A stretch of 8,698 bases of DNA from Catenibacterium sp. co_0103 (GTDB lineage Bacteria > Bacillota_I > Bacilli_A > Erysipelotrichales > Coprobacillaceae). The translations under genes and the position numbers were made by a program. Location: NCBI RefSeq assembly GCF_004168205.1, contig NZ_RCYB01000081.1, forward strand, positions 1 to 8,698, in the 5' to 3' direction. How positions within the stretch are numbered: position 1 is the stretch's first letter; each line of letters opens with the position of its first letter. Of the stretch, positions 1-6,212 are shown one piece after another. Below the pieces are notes generated by a model. It searched no databases. It was not told where the DNA came from and was given only the letters and a program-made list of their open reading frames with translations.

Positions 1-2
1 AA

Positions 3-25
3 TAAGGGGTGAGATTCACCCCTTA
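3..25. other. Perfect 10-bp hairpin at window edge
   Basis: TAAGGGGTGA (3-12) and TCACCCCTTA (16-25) form a perfect 10-bp stem with a 3-nt loop. On the plus strand no U-tract follows. On the minus strand the stem is followed by TT and then the window ends, so a minus-strand terminator is possible but its tail cannot be seen. It lies about 50 bases past the rnpB terminator and could be a second terminator or belong to a gene outside the window. Confidence 0.4.
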
Positions 26-73
26 CTGCGTAATAATTAAAATTTAGGAAACCCCTAGTTATTTTAAATTACC

Positions 74-100
74 AAAAGACGGTTCCCAATGGAAACCATC
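74..100 (-). terminator. Intrinsic terminator of rnpB
   Basis: Read on the minus strand, GATGGTTTCC (100-91) pairs with GGGAACCGTC (87-78) across a 3-nt loop. This gives a 10-bp stem with two G-U pairs, followed by TTTT (77-74). It begins a few bases after the 3' strand of rnpB helix P1, as expected for the end of this RNA gene. Confidence 0.8.
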
Positions 101-431
101 TATGAGTCTGCTCTTATAAGCCGTGTTCTGTTTTTCAACTCATCATTTATCTTAGATTTCTCTACCTAGCATCCGTTCAATTCCTTTTGCTAGACTCCCC
201 TACCAAAATTTGGGTTTCTGCCTCGCGAAGTTTACCCCTTTTCACTCTGTCATTTCTAACAGTATTCGTTTCTGTGGCACTTTATGGCTAGTTCCATATC
301 TTACGACTTAGGCGTTCACCGTTGTCATTTCTGCCTGAGGTTATTGGCCTCAGCACGATCACTACTATCATCTCAGATAGTGGCAGCACGGACTTTCCTC
401 TGTTTCCAGCGATCAGTTCTCGCAGACTATA
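101..431 (-). ncRNA. rnpB: RNase P RNA, type B
   Basis: This is the catalytic RNA of ribonuclease P, which removes the 5' leader from precursor tRNAs together with the protein RnpA. On the minus strand the conserved 5' core GAGGAAAGTCCGTGCT is present near 388-373. The conserved 3' core ACAGAACACGGCTTATAAG lies near 132-114. Helix P1 is visible as AGTCTGC (428-422) pairing with GCAGACT (111-105). The segment AGAAACCCAAATTTTGGTAG near 219-200 matches the Bacillus-type (type B) tRNA-CCA-binding loop. The ends are set by P1 and the downstream terminator, accurate to a few bases. The gene begins right after the gpsB stop codon, an order also known in Bacillus subtilis. I see no convincing dedicated promoter in the gpsB 3' end, so it may be partly co-transcribed with gpsB and then processed. 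Confidence 0.96.
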
Positions 432-770
432 TTAATCTTTATTTTTATGATAGACTTCTCTTTCTAATTGAGAAATACGTCTGAGGACATCGACATTGTT
501 ATTCAAGCTCTCTTCCATGACGTGTGCACTATCTCTTTGATCCTGTCTTTCTCTTAATAATTCATTGAGTTTTCTTCTCAAAGCTGCATTCTCTTTTTGA
601 AGACTTTCAATTTCATCATAAGATTCATTCAACATAGATTGAAAATTCAGATAATCTTCTTTCACAATATCAAGATAACTATCTACTTCATTTGCACTAT
701 AGCCTTTTGTCTCAATAGAAAATTCTTTATTAAGAATTCTTTTAGGACTTAATCGAATCTTGTTTTCCAT
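432..770 (-). CDS. gpsB: Cell division regulator GpsB (DivIVA-like)
   Basis: This is a small cytoplasmic coiled-coil protein that, in this family, docks penicillin-binding proteins at the septum and helps switch between side-wall and septal growth. At 112 aa it is close to B. subtilis GpsB (about 98 aa). The N-terminal DivIVA lipid-binding fold is recognisable as LSPKRILNKEFSIETKGYSA followed by EVDSYLDIVKEDY (residues 7-39). A coiled coil covers about residues 40-75 and a variable linker follows. The short C-terminal helix DVLRRISQLEREVY (about 95-108) matches the GpsB trimerisation segment and separates GpsB from full-length DivIVA. I chose ATG 770 because GAGGAG (784-779) sits 8 nt upstream. 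An in-frame GTG at 779 overlaps that SD and is unlikely. The stop codon (434-432) abuts rnpB. Confidence 0.92.
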   Translation of the reverse strand: MENKIRLSPKRILNKEFSIETKGYSANEVDSYLDIVKEDYLNFQSMLNESYDEIESLQKENAALRRKLNELLRERQDQRDSAHVMEESLNNNVDVLRRISQLEREVYHKNKD

Positions 771-790
771 CGCCGTCACTCCTCATAAAT

Positions 791-818
791 ATTCTACAAA
801 AAACAAAAAGAAATGCAA
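791..818 (-). promoter_or_regulatory. Probable gpsB(-rnpB) promoter
   Basis: On the minus strand TTGCAT (818-813) and TAGAAT (796-791) are separated by 16 nt, a good sigma-A-type match. The predicted start near 784 gives a very short leader that begins at the gpsB SD. The U-rich spacer (TTTCTTTTTGTTTTTT) may also be the tail of a weak terminator for the upstream DUF554 gene: AAGAAA at its stop codon could pair with TTTCTT, but that is only a 6-bp AU-rich stem. Confidence 0.5.
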
Positions 819-829
819 GTAAAAGTTTC

Positions 830-1552
830 TTACAATGCGAAAACAGTGCATATACATGCAACAATTAAAGCTGATAAAAGGTTAGCAACACGAATTTTTG
901 TATCAAATACCAGATTAACACCGACACAAAATATCAGTATTGAACCTATATATGAGAGAGCACTCATAGCTGATGCAGTAATAAAAGGACTAATCATTCT
1001 TGATAAAAGAGTGATTGTTCCCTGAAATAATCCAACAGGTACAAAAGCAAATAAGCATCCCTTACCAAAGGTAGCACTCATCACAAGAATAATCACAAAA
1101 TCAAGTATTGCTTTTGCGAAAAGAATAGAATGATTTCCATGAACCCCATCTTCAATAGCGCCAACAACAGCCATAGCGCCAATACAGACTGTTAATGAAG
1201 CTGTCACAAAACCATCTACAAAATTATGATTCTTTGCATTACCTGTTTTTATCTTCAGCCATTCACCAAAATGCGTCATCTTACCATCTAAATCTAACAA
1301 TTCTCCTATTACAGCACCAAATGACAATGAAATAATCATCATCATTGTTCCTGTTGTTTCAATAGATCCGCTCTTAATCACCAGCATCTTACTTAATCCC
1401 CCAGCAATACCTATGAAAATAACAGCGACTCCATCTGCTTTCATCAATGTATTCTGCATTGATTCTTTAAGATGATTTCCAAAAACCATCCCTGCAATAC
1501 CGGCTATAATAATAGCACTGCAATTAATGAATGTACCTAATCCCAACATCAT
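830..1552 (-). CDS. DUF554 family membrane protein
   Basis: This is an integral membrane protein of the DUF554 (YdfK/YqgA-like) family, whose function is not established. The opening LGLGTFINCSAIIIAGIAG is the characteristic start of the family, and the length of 240 aa is usual. About seven hydrophobic segments are visible, near residues 4-25, 41-60, 68-86, 113-136, 144-180, 193-213 and 219-240. A glycine-rich FIGIAGGLSKML follows the second segment. ATG 1552 and ATG 1549 are adjacent candidates; the TTG at 1558 is less likely. No ordinary SD lies within 15 nt of either ATG. Instead a perfect hairpin with a U-rich tail ends 7 nt before ATG 1552, and an AAAGGA lies on its far side. The gene stands between the FakA-like gene and gpsB, all on the same strand, and may be expressed from the FakA-like gene's promoter. 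Confidence 0.88.
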   Translation of the reverse strand: MMLGLGTFINCSAIIIAGIAGMVFGNHLKESMQNTLMKADGVAVIFIGIAGGLSKMLVIKSGSIETTGTMMMIISLSFGAVIGELLDLDGKMTHFGEWLKIKTGNAKNHNFVDGFVTASLTVCIGAMAVVGAIEDGVHGNHSILFAKAILDFVIILVMSATFGKGCLFAFVPVGLFQGTITLLSRMISPFITASAMSALSYIGSILIFCVGVNLVFDTKIRVANLLSALIVACICTVFAL

Positions 1553-1589
1553 AGACAAAAACTTTCATCGAAGATGAAAGTTATCCTTT
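1553..1589 (-). promoter_or_regulatory. SD-like string, hairpin and spacer before DUF554 gene
   Basis: Minus strand order: AAAGGA (1589-1584), T, a perfect 10-bp stem AACTTTCATC/GATGAAAGTT (1582-1573 and 1569-1560) with loop TTC, TTTGTCT (1559-1553), then ATG at 1552. The upstream gene's TAA (1583-1581) supplies the first two stem bases. Linear SD-to-ATG distance is 31 nt, but with the hairpin formed the effective gap is 8 nt. Stem plus TTTTT (1561-1557) also resembles a modest intrinsic terminator; only 3 of its 10 pairs are G-C. The structure is seen directly; either function is inference. Confidence 0.6.
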
Positions 1590-1835
1590 AAGACCTCTAG
1601 ATTGACGATCCATATCTTCTACTACAATGTCATAGATTTCACCCAAAGTAGAACAATATTCTAATAACTGCCATGGTTCATTTGTATGGAAATGAATTTT
1701 AATTAAGTCTTCATCACCTACTGCAAGAAGGCAGTCTCCTTTAAAATGTTCAGTGATGTAATCATTGATTTCATCTTCATCTAAGTCATGACCATCAATT
1801 AATAACTGTGTATCATATCTAAATTCTAAAGCCAT
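1581..1835 (-). CDS. Stand-alone FakA middle-domain-like protein
   Basis: This 84-aa cytoplasmic protein resembles the segment of fatty acid kinase FakA (YloV, DAK-phosphatase family) that lies between its nucleotide-binding DhaL domain and its C-terminal domain. GDCLLAVGDEDLIKIHFHTN (about residues 34-53), LLEYCSTLGEIYDIVVEDM (about 58-76) and a trailing RQ match the FakA pattern of GDSLVVVGDDDLVKVHVHTN, an LEY-type helix and a final NM..Q. No DhaL kinase domain is present in or around the gene, so it cannot be a kinase alone. It could be a FakB- or lipid-pathway-interacting fragment or a degenerated FakA, and no function is assigned. The start is well supported by AGGAGG (1850-1845), 9 nt before ATG. 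It is first in a possible minus-strand unit with the DUF554 gene and is divergent from tmcAL. Confidence 0.72.
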   Translation of the reverse strand: MALEFRYDTQLLIDGHDLDEDEINDYITEHFKGDCLLAVGDEDLIKIHFHTNEPWQLLEYCSTLGEIYDIVVEDMDRQSRGLKG

Positions 1836-1859
1836 ATTAATAATCCTCCTAATACAAAA

Positions 1860-1888
1860 AGTATATCATTATTTGTATTATCAGTCCA
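1860..1888 (-). promoter_or_regulatory. Promoter of FakA-like gene
   Basis: Minus-strand TGGACT (1888-1883) and TATACT (1865-1860) are spaced 17 nt apart, a reasonable sigma-A-type promoter. The predicted start near 1853 leaves a leader of about 20 nt carrying AGGAGG. It overlaps the tmcAL promoter on the other strand. Confidence 0.5.
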
Positions 1889-1900
1889 TTATGATAAAAT
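1873..1900 (+). promoter_or_regulatory. tmcAL promoter with extended -10
   Basis: TTGTAT (1873-1878), a 16-nt spacer and TAAAAT (1895-1900) with the extended -10 dinucleotide TG at 1892-1893. The predicted start near 1907 leaves a leader of about 12 nt with the SD GAGGTGA (1909-1915), 3 nt before ATG 1919. Confidence 0.6.
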
Positions 1901-1918
1901 ACTTTTTGAGGTGATTCC

Positions 1919-3061
1919 ATGAAAATTCTTGGCATTATTACAGAATATAACCCCTATCATCTAGGACATCGCTTACATCTTCAAGAAGCTAAAAAACGAA
2001 TTAAGCCTGATTTAACGATATGCGTTATGAGTTCTTCTTTTGTACAAAGAGGGGAACCGGCAATGATCAGCTATCAAAAAAGAGCCGCAATCGCAATAGA
2101 AGAAGGCATAGATATCGTTATAGAACTTCCTCTTGTTTATGCCTGTCAGAGTGCAGATTATTTTGCGAAAGGTGCCGTAACATTACTTCATGAAATGGGC
2201 GTGACTGATCTTGTATTTGGCAGTGAGGATGGCAATATAGAGACATTCATAGAAATAGCTGAAGGTATTGAGCAAGACCCTGATACTTACAATATGAAAG
2301 TTAAAGAAGGTATGAAGGATGGATTACGTTATCCTGATGCTTGTAATCAAGCTTTACAGTTTATTTTAAATAAGGAAGTGAGAACACCTAATGACTTATT
2401 AGGATTAAGTTATGTCAAAGAGGTGGTTCATCATCATTATCCTATTTCTATGCATTGTATTAAGCGTACTAATGATTATCACGCAAAAGATATTGAACAA
2501 ATTTCAAGCGCAACTTCTTTACGTATTGCGTTGAAGCATGGAATTGATGTAGCCCATCAATTACCTGGATATGAAACTTATAAAGATTCTCATTTCTTTA
2601 CGTTAGAAGAGTTCTATCCCTATTTAAAGTATTTAATTACCTTTACTCCTCTTGAAGGGCTTCATATGATTGAAGAAGGTTTGGATGACCGCTTGTATAA
2701 AGTGAATCAAGAAACCTGCAATTTAGAGGAACTCATCAATGCTTTAACAAGTAAACGTTATACAAGAAGCAGAATACAAAGAATGCTTATTCATATTCTT
2801 CTTCATAACACAAAAGAAGAAATGAAAAAAGCCATGGACATTGATTATATTCATATCCTAGGCTTATCTACTAAAGGACAGCGTTATATTAAAACAGCTA
2901 AAAAGAATACTGAATATAAGATCATCACTAACATCACAAAGCATAAGCATCCTGCTTTAGACATCGAAAAAAGAGGGGCTCAGCTTCTTGATTTAGTAGA
3001 TCCTGGTTTCTTTAAAGAAACCATTAAAGCGATTCCTTATCGTAAAGTTGATTTAAAATAA
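1919..3061 (+). CDS. tmcAL: tRNA(Met) cytidine acetate ligase TmcAL
   Basis: In this family (B. subtilis YlbM; formerly a DUF795 nucleotidyltransferase-like protein) the enzyme uses ATP and acetate to acetylate the wobble cytidine C34 of elongator tRNA-Met. The nucleotidyl-transferase HIGH-type motif is at the start, GIITEYNPYHLGH (residues 5-17). Family signatures follow: a segment with SFVQRGEPAM (about 40-49), QSADYFAKGAVTLL, FGSEDG, PNDLLGLSYVKEV, RTNDYHA and SATSLRIAL. The length of 380 aa is slightly shorter than the roughly 400-415 aa usual for the family. The start is supported by GAGGTGA just upstream and by the conserved N-terminal motif. It is the only plus-strand gene here, and its last 38 bp overlap the convergent HAD phosphatase gene. 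No clear terminator follows its stop. Confidence 0.93.
   Translation: MKILGIITEYNPYHLGHRLHLQEAKKRIKPDLTICVMSSSFVQRGEPAMISYQKRAAIAIEEGIDIVIELPLVYACQSADYFAKGAVTLLHEMGVTDLVFGSEDGNIETFIEIAEGIEQDPDTYNMKVKEGMKDGLRYPDACNQALQFILNKEVRTPNDLLGLSYVKEVVHHHYPISMHCIKRTNDYHAKDIEQISSATSLRIALKHGIDVAHQLPGYETYKDSHFFTLEEFYPYLKYLITFTPLEGLHMIEEGLDDRLYKVNQETCNLEELINALTSKRYTRSRIQRMLIHILLHNTKEEMKKAMDIDYIHILGLSTKGQRYIKTAKKNTEYKIITNITKHKHPALDIEKRGAQLLDLVDPGFFKETIKAIPYRKVDLK
3004..3023. other. Perfect 20-bp palindrome at HAD gene stop
   Basis: TGGTTTCTTTAAAGAAACCA is a perfect palindrome inside the tmcAL coding region. On the minus strand it begins at the base right after the HAD gene's TAA (3026-3024). As RNA it could fold as GGTTTC/GAAACC around UUUAAA. 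There is no U-tract, so it is not a standard terminator; it might act as a 3'-end stabilising hairpin or a protein-binding site. Confidence 0.55.
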
Positions 3062-3791
3062 AGGCCACACCATCATCATTATTACTCAAAGTAACATGAT
3101 CTGCTTTTTCTTTTAAGTCATCAGGGGCATTGTCTACGACATAACTTACCCCTGCCATTTCTAGCATATCTTCATCATTATAATAATCTCCAAAAGCGAT
3201 AGTATTCTCTAATGGAGTTTGATAATGATTGGCTACTGCTTGAATCGCATTGGCTTTAGTGGCTTCTTTATGTGTGATTTCTAGATAATAGGAAGCACTA
3301 CGTGTTATATATAAAGAAGGATATGTTTCTTTTAAATAAGAAGTGACATGATCAATAGATCCAATACAGACTATTTTATGAATGGTCTGTATTTTTTTAA
3401 TGTCTTCTAGCCCTATCTTAGTTGATACCTTACCAATATAAGACTCTTCTATTGCATGATCTTTAAAATATTGATTTGTAGAATACCAGTTATCTCCATC
3501 ATAAATGTTCCAATCTAAATCATCGCAATAAGAACATATATCATAGACAACATCCGTTGGTATTGTATAAGAGATGATTTTATCCTTCAAAATAATCATT
3601 GCTCCATTATGGGCTACTAGAGGTGCTTTATAAGGGACAAATAAGCGAATACTTTCAGGAAGTCTTGAAGAAATAGGAATAAACAAATCATCATGTGCAT
3701 ACACCTTCTTTATAGCCTGTAATGTCGTATGAGAAAGTGTATTATCACTATGAAGAAGTGTTCCATCCAAATCTGAAAAGATTAGTTTCAT
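3024..3791 (-). CDS. HAD-superfamily Cof-type phosphatase
   Basis: This is a cytoplasmic haloacid-dehalogenase phosphohydrolase of the Cof/YcsE type (class IIB cap), which usually dephosphorylates sugar phosphates or related metabolites; its substrate cannot be told from sequence. Motif I is SDLDGTLL (residues 6-13), with the nucleophile and acid/base aspartates 7 and 9. Motif II is the serine in PISSR (about 39-43). The motif III lysine lies in HKEATKANAI. Motif IV is GDYYND with the metal-binding aspartates. The length of 255 aa is typical. The start is fixed by motif I, which follows the Met almost at once, yet no SD is adjacent: the pheT terminator-like hairpin ends 8 nt upstream. The 3' end overlaps tmcAL by 38 bp in convergent orientation. 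It may be a weakly expressed read-through partner of pheST. Confidence 0.92.
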   Translation of the reverse strand: MKLIFSDLDGTLLHSDNTLSHTTLQAIKKVYAHDDLFIPISSRLPESIRLFVPYKAPLVAHNGAMIILKDKIISYTIPTDVVYDICSYCDDLDWNIYDGDNWYSTNQYFKDHAIEESYIGKVSTKIGLEDIKKIQTIHKIVCIGSIDHVTSYLKETYPSLYITRSASYYLEITHKEATKANAIQAVANHYQTPLENTIAFGDYYNDEDMLEMAGVSYVVDNAPDDLKEKADHVTLSNNDDGVAFILNQLYDKESL

Positions 3792-3831
3792 AAGAAAAAA
3801 AGATCAGTGTAAGCACTGATCTTAACCTCTT
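3792..3831 (-). promoter_or_regulatory. SD-like string, pheT terminator hairpin and spacer before HAD gene
   Basis: Minus strand order: AAGAGG (3831-3826), TT, a perfect 10-bp stem AAGATCAGTG/CACTGATCTT (3823-3814 and 3809-3800) with loop CTTA, then TTTTTCTT (3799-3792), then ATG 3791. The pheT stop TAA (3824-3822) gives the first two stem bases. Linear SD-to-ATG distance is 34 nt, but with the hairpin formed it is about 10 nt. This duplicates the layout before the DUF554 gene. Confidence 0.55.
3794..3823 (-). terminator. pheST terminator-like hairpin
   Basis: A perfect 10-bp stem (3823-3814 with 3809-3800), a 4-nt loop and seven consecutive T residues (3801-3795) form a good intrinsic terminator for the pheST transcript. 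It overlaps the pheT stop codon and ends 3 nt before the HAD start codon, so any HAD mRNA from pheST must read through it. Confidence 0.8.
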
Positions 3832-6209
3832 AACACGGCATTATGGTCCTTCTTGCAGGCTTCAAGAATTTTTTCCATAGCTGAGTTGATTGTTGCATCA
3901 TCTAATGTACGAGATGGATCCTGGAATAATAGTGAGATAGCCAATGACTTCTTACCTTCTTCCATATGTTCACCTTCATAAACATCGAATACTTCTGCAC
4001 TCTTTACAAGCTGTTTGCTTGCACGTTTGATTGTCTTAACAACATCTGATGCAGGTACTTTTGAATCAACAACTAAAGCGATATCACGAGATACTGCAGG
4101 ATATAGAGGAATAGCTTTGAATTTTAAGGCACGAGTACGTAATGCAAGAATAGCTGTTAAATTCAATTCTGCCACATATGTATCGTTGACTTCATAAGCC
4201 TTTGCCTTTGCAGGATGTACCTGTCCGATAACACCTACAATTTCCTTACCCATCTTGATATAACCACTTCTACCTGGGTGGAAGTCCTTATTGTCTGCTT
4301 CTGCCTTTTCAAAAGTATAACGTGATTCTTCAATACATAACTTCTTGAATAATGTTTCTACAAAGCCTTTCACAAGATAGAAATCAACAACTTCCTTCTT
4401 GCCCATCCAAGGTACATTGACATAGTCCCCGCTTACTGCAATTGCTAAGTTAGATACTTCCTTGTCAGAATATGTATTCGCAATTTCAAAGATGTTAACA
4501 TCCTTATTTGAATGTGCATTATTGTAATGAATTGTCTGTAAAAGAGAACCAATAAGTGATTTTCTTGCAGCACTTCTTTCTTCACCTAAAGGACTCATTA
4601 ACTTAACTGTATTGTCTAAAGAATGGAATAAGTTGAATTCATTGACAGTTGCTTCGCTTGTTAATGTATAAGTTAATGTTTCATGTAAACCAAGGTCTAC
4701 AAGTGTATGTCTAATTAACTGTTCTTTAGACTGTTTTGGTGTTAAGACACCATCTGTCATATTCATGACAGGTAAAGTAGTTGGAAGATTATCATATCCA
4801 TAGATACGTGCGACTTCTTCCACTAAATCTGCATCCATAGTAATATCATTACGATATGTAGGAACAGTTACAGTAAATAATTCATTTTCTAATGTATATT
4901 CAAAGCATAAGCTATCGAAGATATCAGATACTTCTTTAACAGTTAATGAAGTACCAAGTAAGCCATTGACTCTTGATAATTCGATAGTAACAGTTTTTCT
5001 TGTTTCATCAAGAGGTGTATGTACTGTTTCATAAATAGTTTCAGCATCCGCATACTGTACTAATAAATCAGTGCAGCGATCTAATACCTTTAATGAACTC
5101 ATTGTATCAATAGCACCCTTGATATAATGCTGTGATGCATCTGTTAATAAGTTCATACGTCTTGCTGTATTTCTTAATGCAGCACCATCAAAAGTAGCTG
5201 CTTCAATAACGATATTTTTAGTATTCTCATCAATCTTAGTGTCATTACCACCCATAACACCAGCAACACAGCCAATGCCATCATCAGTTGATACAATAAC
5301 ATCTTCAGGTAAGATATCATATTCATTTTCATCAAGAAGAACAGCCTTCTGATTGAATCCAGTCTTGATGACGAAAGCCTTCTTTGCAAGCTTATCATAG
5401 TCATACATATGAATAGGCTGACCTGTTTCAACCATGACAAAGTTTGAAATATCTACAATGTTATTAATAGGCTTGATACCTGATGCAAGAAGTGCATTTT
5501 GCATCCATTTTGGTGATTCTTTAGTTTTTACACCCTTCACTAATTTAGCACCAAAGAATGAGCATAAAGGAGTTTCTACATGAACTTCAATTTCACTCTT
5601 TTCTTCAGGATATTTCTTGATTTCTGGTAAAGTAACCTTTCTACCTAATACAGCAGCTGCTTCATAAGCTAGAGACTGCATAGCCATACAATCAGCTCTA
5701 TTTGGTGTCAAACCAATATCAAGAATATAATCATCTAAACCAAGATAAGTGAGTGCTTCTGTACCTACTGGTGCATCTTCTGGTAATACATGAATACCAG
5801 CTTTATCTTCTTCTTTTAATAAACGGTTATCTAATCCTAGTTCAGCAATAGAACAGATCATACCATCAGACTTTTCGCCTCTGATAGCACCTGAAGAAAT
5901 CTTACCACCTTCAAGTTCACATCCTGGTAATGCAACAATAACCTTTTCACCAGCAGCCACATTAGGTGCACCACAGACAATCTGTCTTACTTCACCAGGG
6001 GCAGTTTCTACCTGACAGATATGAAGATGATCAGAATTAGGATGTTCAATACATTCCTTTACATAACCAACAACAAGCTTAGTCCCTTTCGCAAGAGGTC
6101 CCTGTCCTTCTACTTCTAATCCAATACGAGTGATCTTTTCTGCAAGTTCTGCAGGATCTTGATCATCTACTTTCACATATTTATTTAATAAATGTAAACT
6201 AGCTAACAT
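3822..6209 (-). CDS. pheT: Phenylalanine-tRNA ligase beta subunit
   Basis: This is the beta chain of the cytoplasmic (alpha-beta)2 phenylalanyl-tRNA synthetase, which charges tRNA-Phe with phenylalanine using ATP. The beta chain contributes tRNA binding and editing of mischarged Tyr-tRNA. The length of 795 aa matches the family (about 800). Domains in order: an N-terminal segment (1-38); an EMAP-type tRNA-binding domain (about 40-150, with VGYVKECIEHPNSDHLHICQ); the B3/B4 editing domain (about 205-370, with NNIVDISNFVMVETGQPIHM); B5 (about 400-475); a catalytic-like core; and a C-terminal FDX-ACB anticodon-binding domain (about 700-793, with YPAVSRDIALVVD). The start has AAGGAG (6221-6216) at 6 nt spacing, built into the last codons of pheS. 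Only 3 nt separate the pheS stop from this ATG, so the two are translationally coupled. Confidence 0.98.
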   Translation of the reverse strand: MLASLHLLNKYVKVDDQDPAELAEKITRIGLEVEGQGPLAKGTKLVVGYVKECIEHPNSDHLHICQVETAPGEVRQIVCGAPNVAAGEKVIVALPGCELEGGKISSGAIRGEKSDGMICSIAELGLDNRLLKEEDKAGIHVLPEDAPVGTEALTYLGLDDYILDIGLTPNRADCMAMQSLAYEAAAVLGRKVTLPEIKKYPEEKSEIEVHVETPLCSFFGAKLVKGVKTKESPKWMQNALLASGIKPINNIVDISNFVMVETGQPIHMYDYDKLAKKAFVIKTGFNQKAVLLDENEYDILPEDVIVSTDDGIGCVAGVMGGNDTKIDENTKNIVIEAATFDGAALRNTARRMNLLTDASQHYIKGAIDTMSSLKVLDRCTDLLVQYADAETIYETVHTPLDETRKTVTIELSRVNGLLGTSLTVKEVSDIFDSLCFEYTLENELFTVTVPTYRNDITMDADLVEEVARIYGYDNLPTTLPVMNMTDGVLTPKQSKEQLIRHTLVDLGLHETLTYTLTSEATVNEFNLFHSLDNTVKLMSPLGEERSAARKSLIGSLLQTIHYNNAHSNKDVNIFEIANTYSDKEVSNLAIAVSGDYVNVPWMGKKEVVDFYLVKGFVETLFKKLCIEESRYTFEKAEADNKDFHPGRSGYIKMGKEIVGVIGQVHPAKAKAYEVNDTYVAELNLTAILALRTRALKFKAIPLYPAVSRDIALVVDSKVPASDVVKTIKRASKQLVKSAEVFDVYEGEHMEEGKKSLAISLLFQDPSRTLDDATINSAMEKILEACKKDHNAVLRG

Positions 6210-6212
6210 ATA

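Noticed and set aside
436..475. Dedicated rnpB promoter (minus-strand TATCAT with a TTCTCA-type -35)
   Set aside because: The -35 is very poor and the spacing places the start well before P1, so it is not supported.
284..484. Plus-strand 66-aa open frame
   Set aside because: It lies across the conserved minus-strand rnpB core and the gpsB 3' end. It has no SD and no recognisable protein features.
813..1025. Plus-strand 70-aa open frame antisense to the DUF554 gene
   Set aside because: It is a shadow of a clear membrane-protein gene. There is no SD and no domain.
3082..3110. Plus-strand terminator after tmcAL (TTACT/AGTAA stem, then a T-run)
   Set aside because: The stem is only 5 bp and AU-rich, and the T-run is 10 nt away.
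4015..4197. Plus-strand 60-aa frame inside pheT
   Set aside because: It is antisense to the conserved FDX-ACB part of pheT, with no initiation signal.
5174..5440. Minus-strand 88-aa frame overlapping pheT in another frame
   Set aside because: It is rich in Met/Leu as expected from an off-frame reading of the B3/B4 coding region. No SD.
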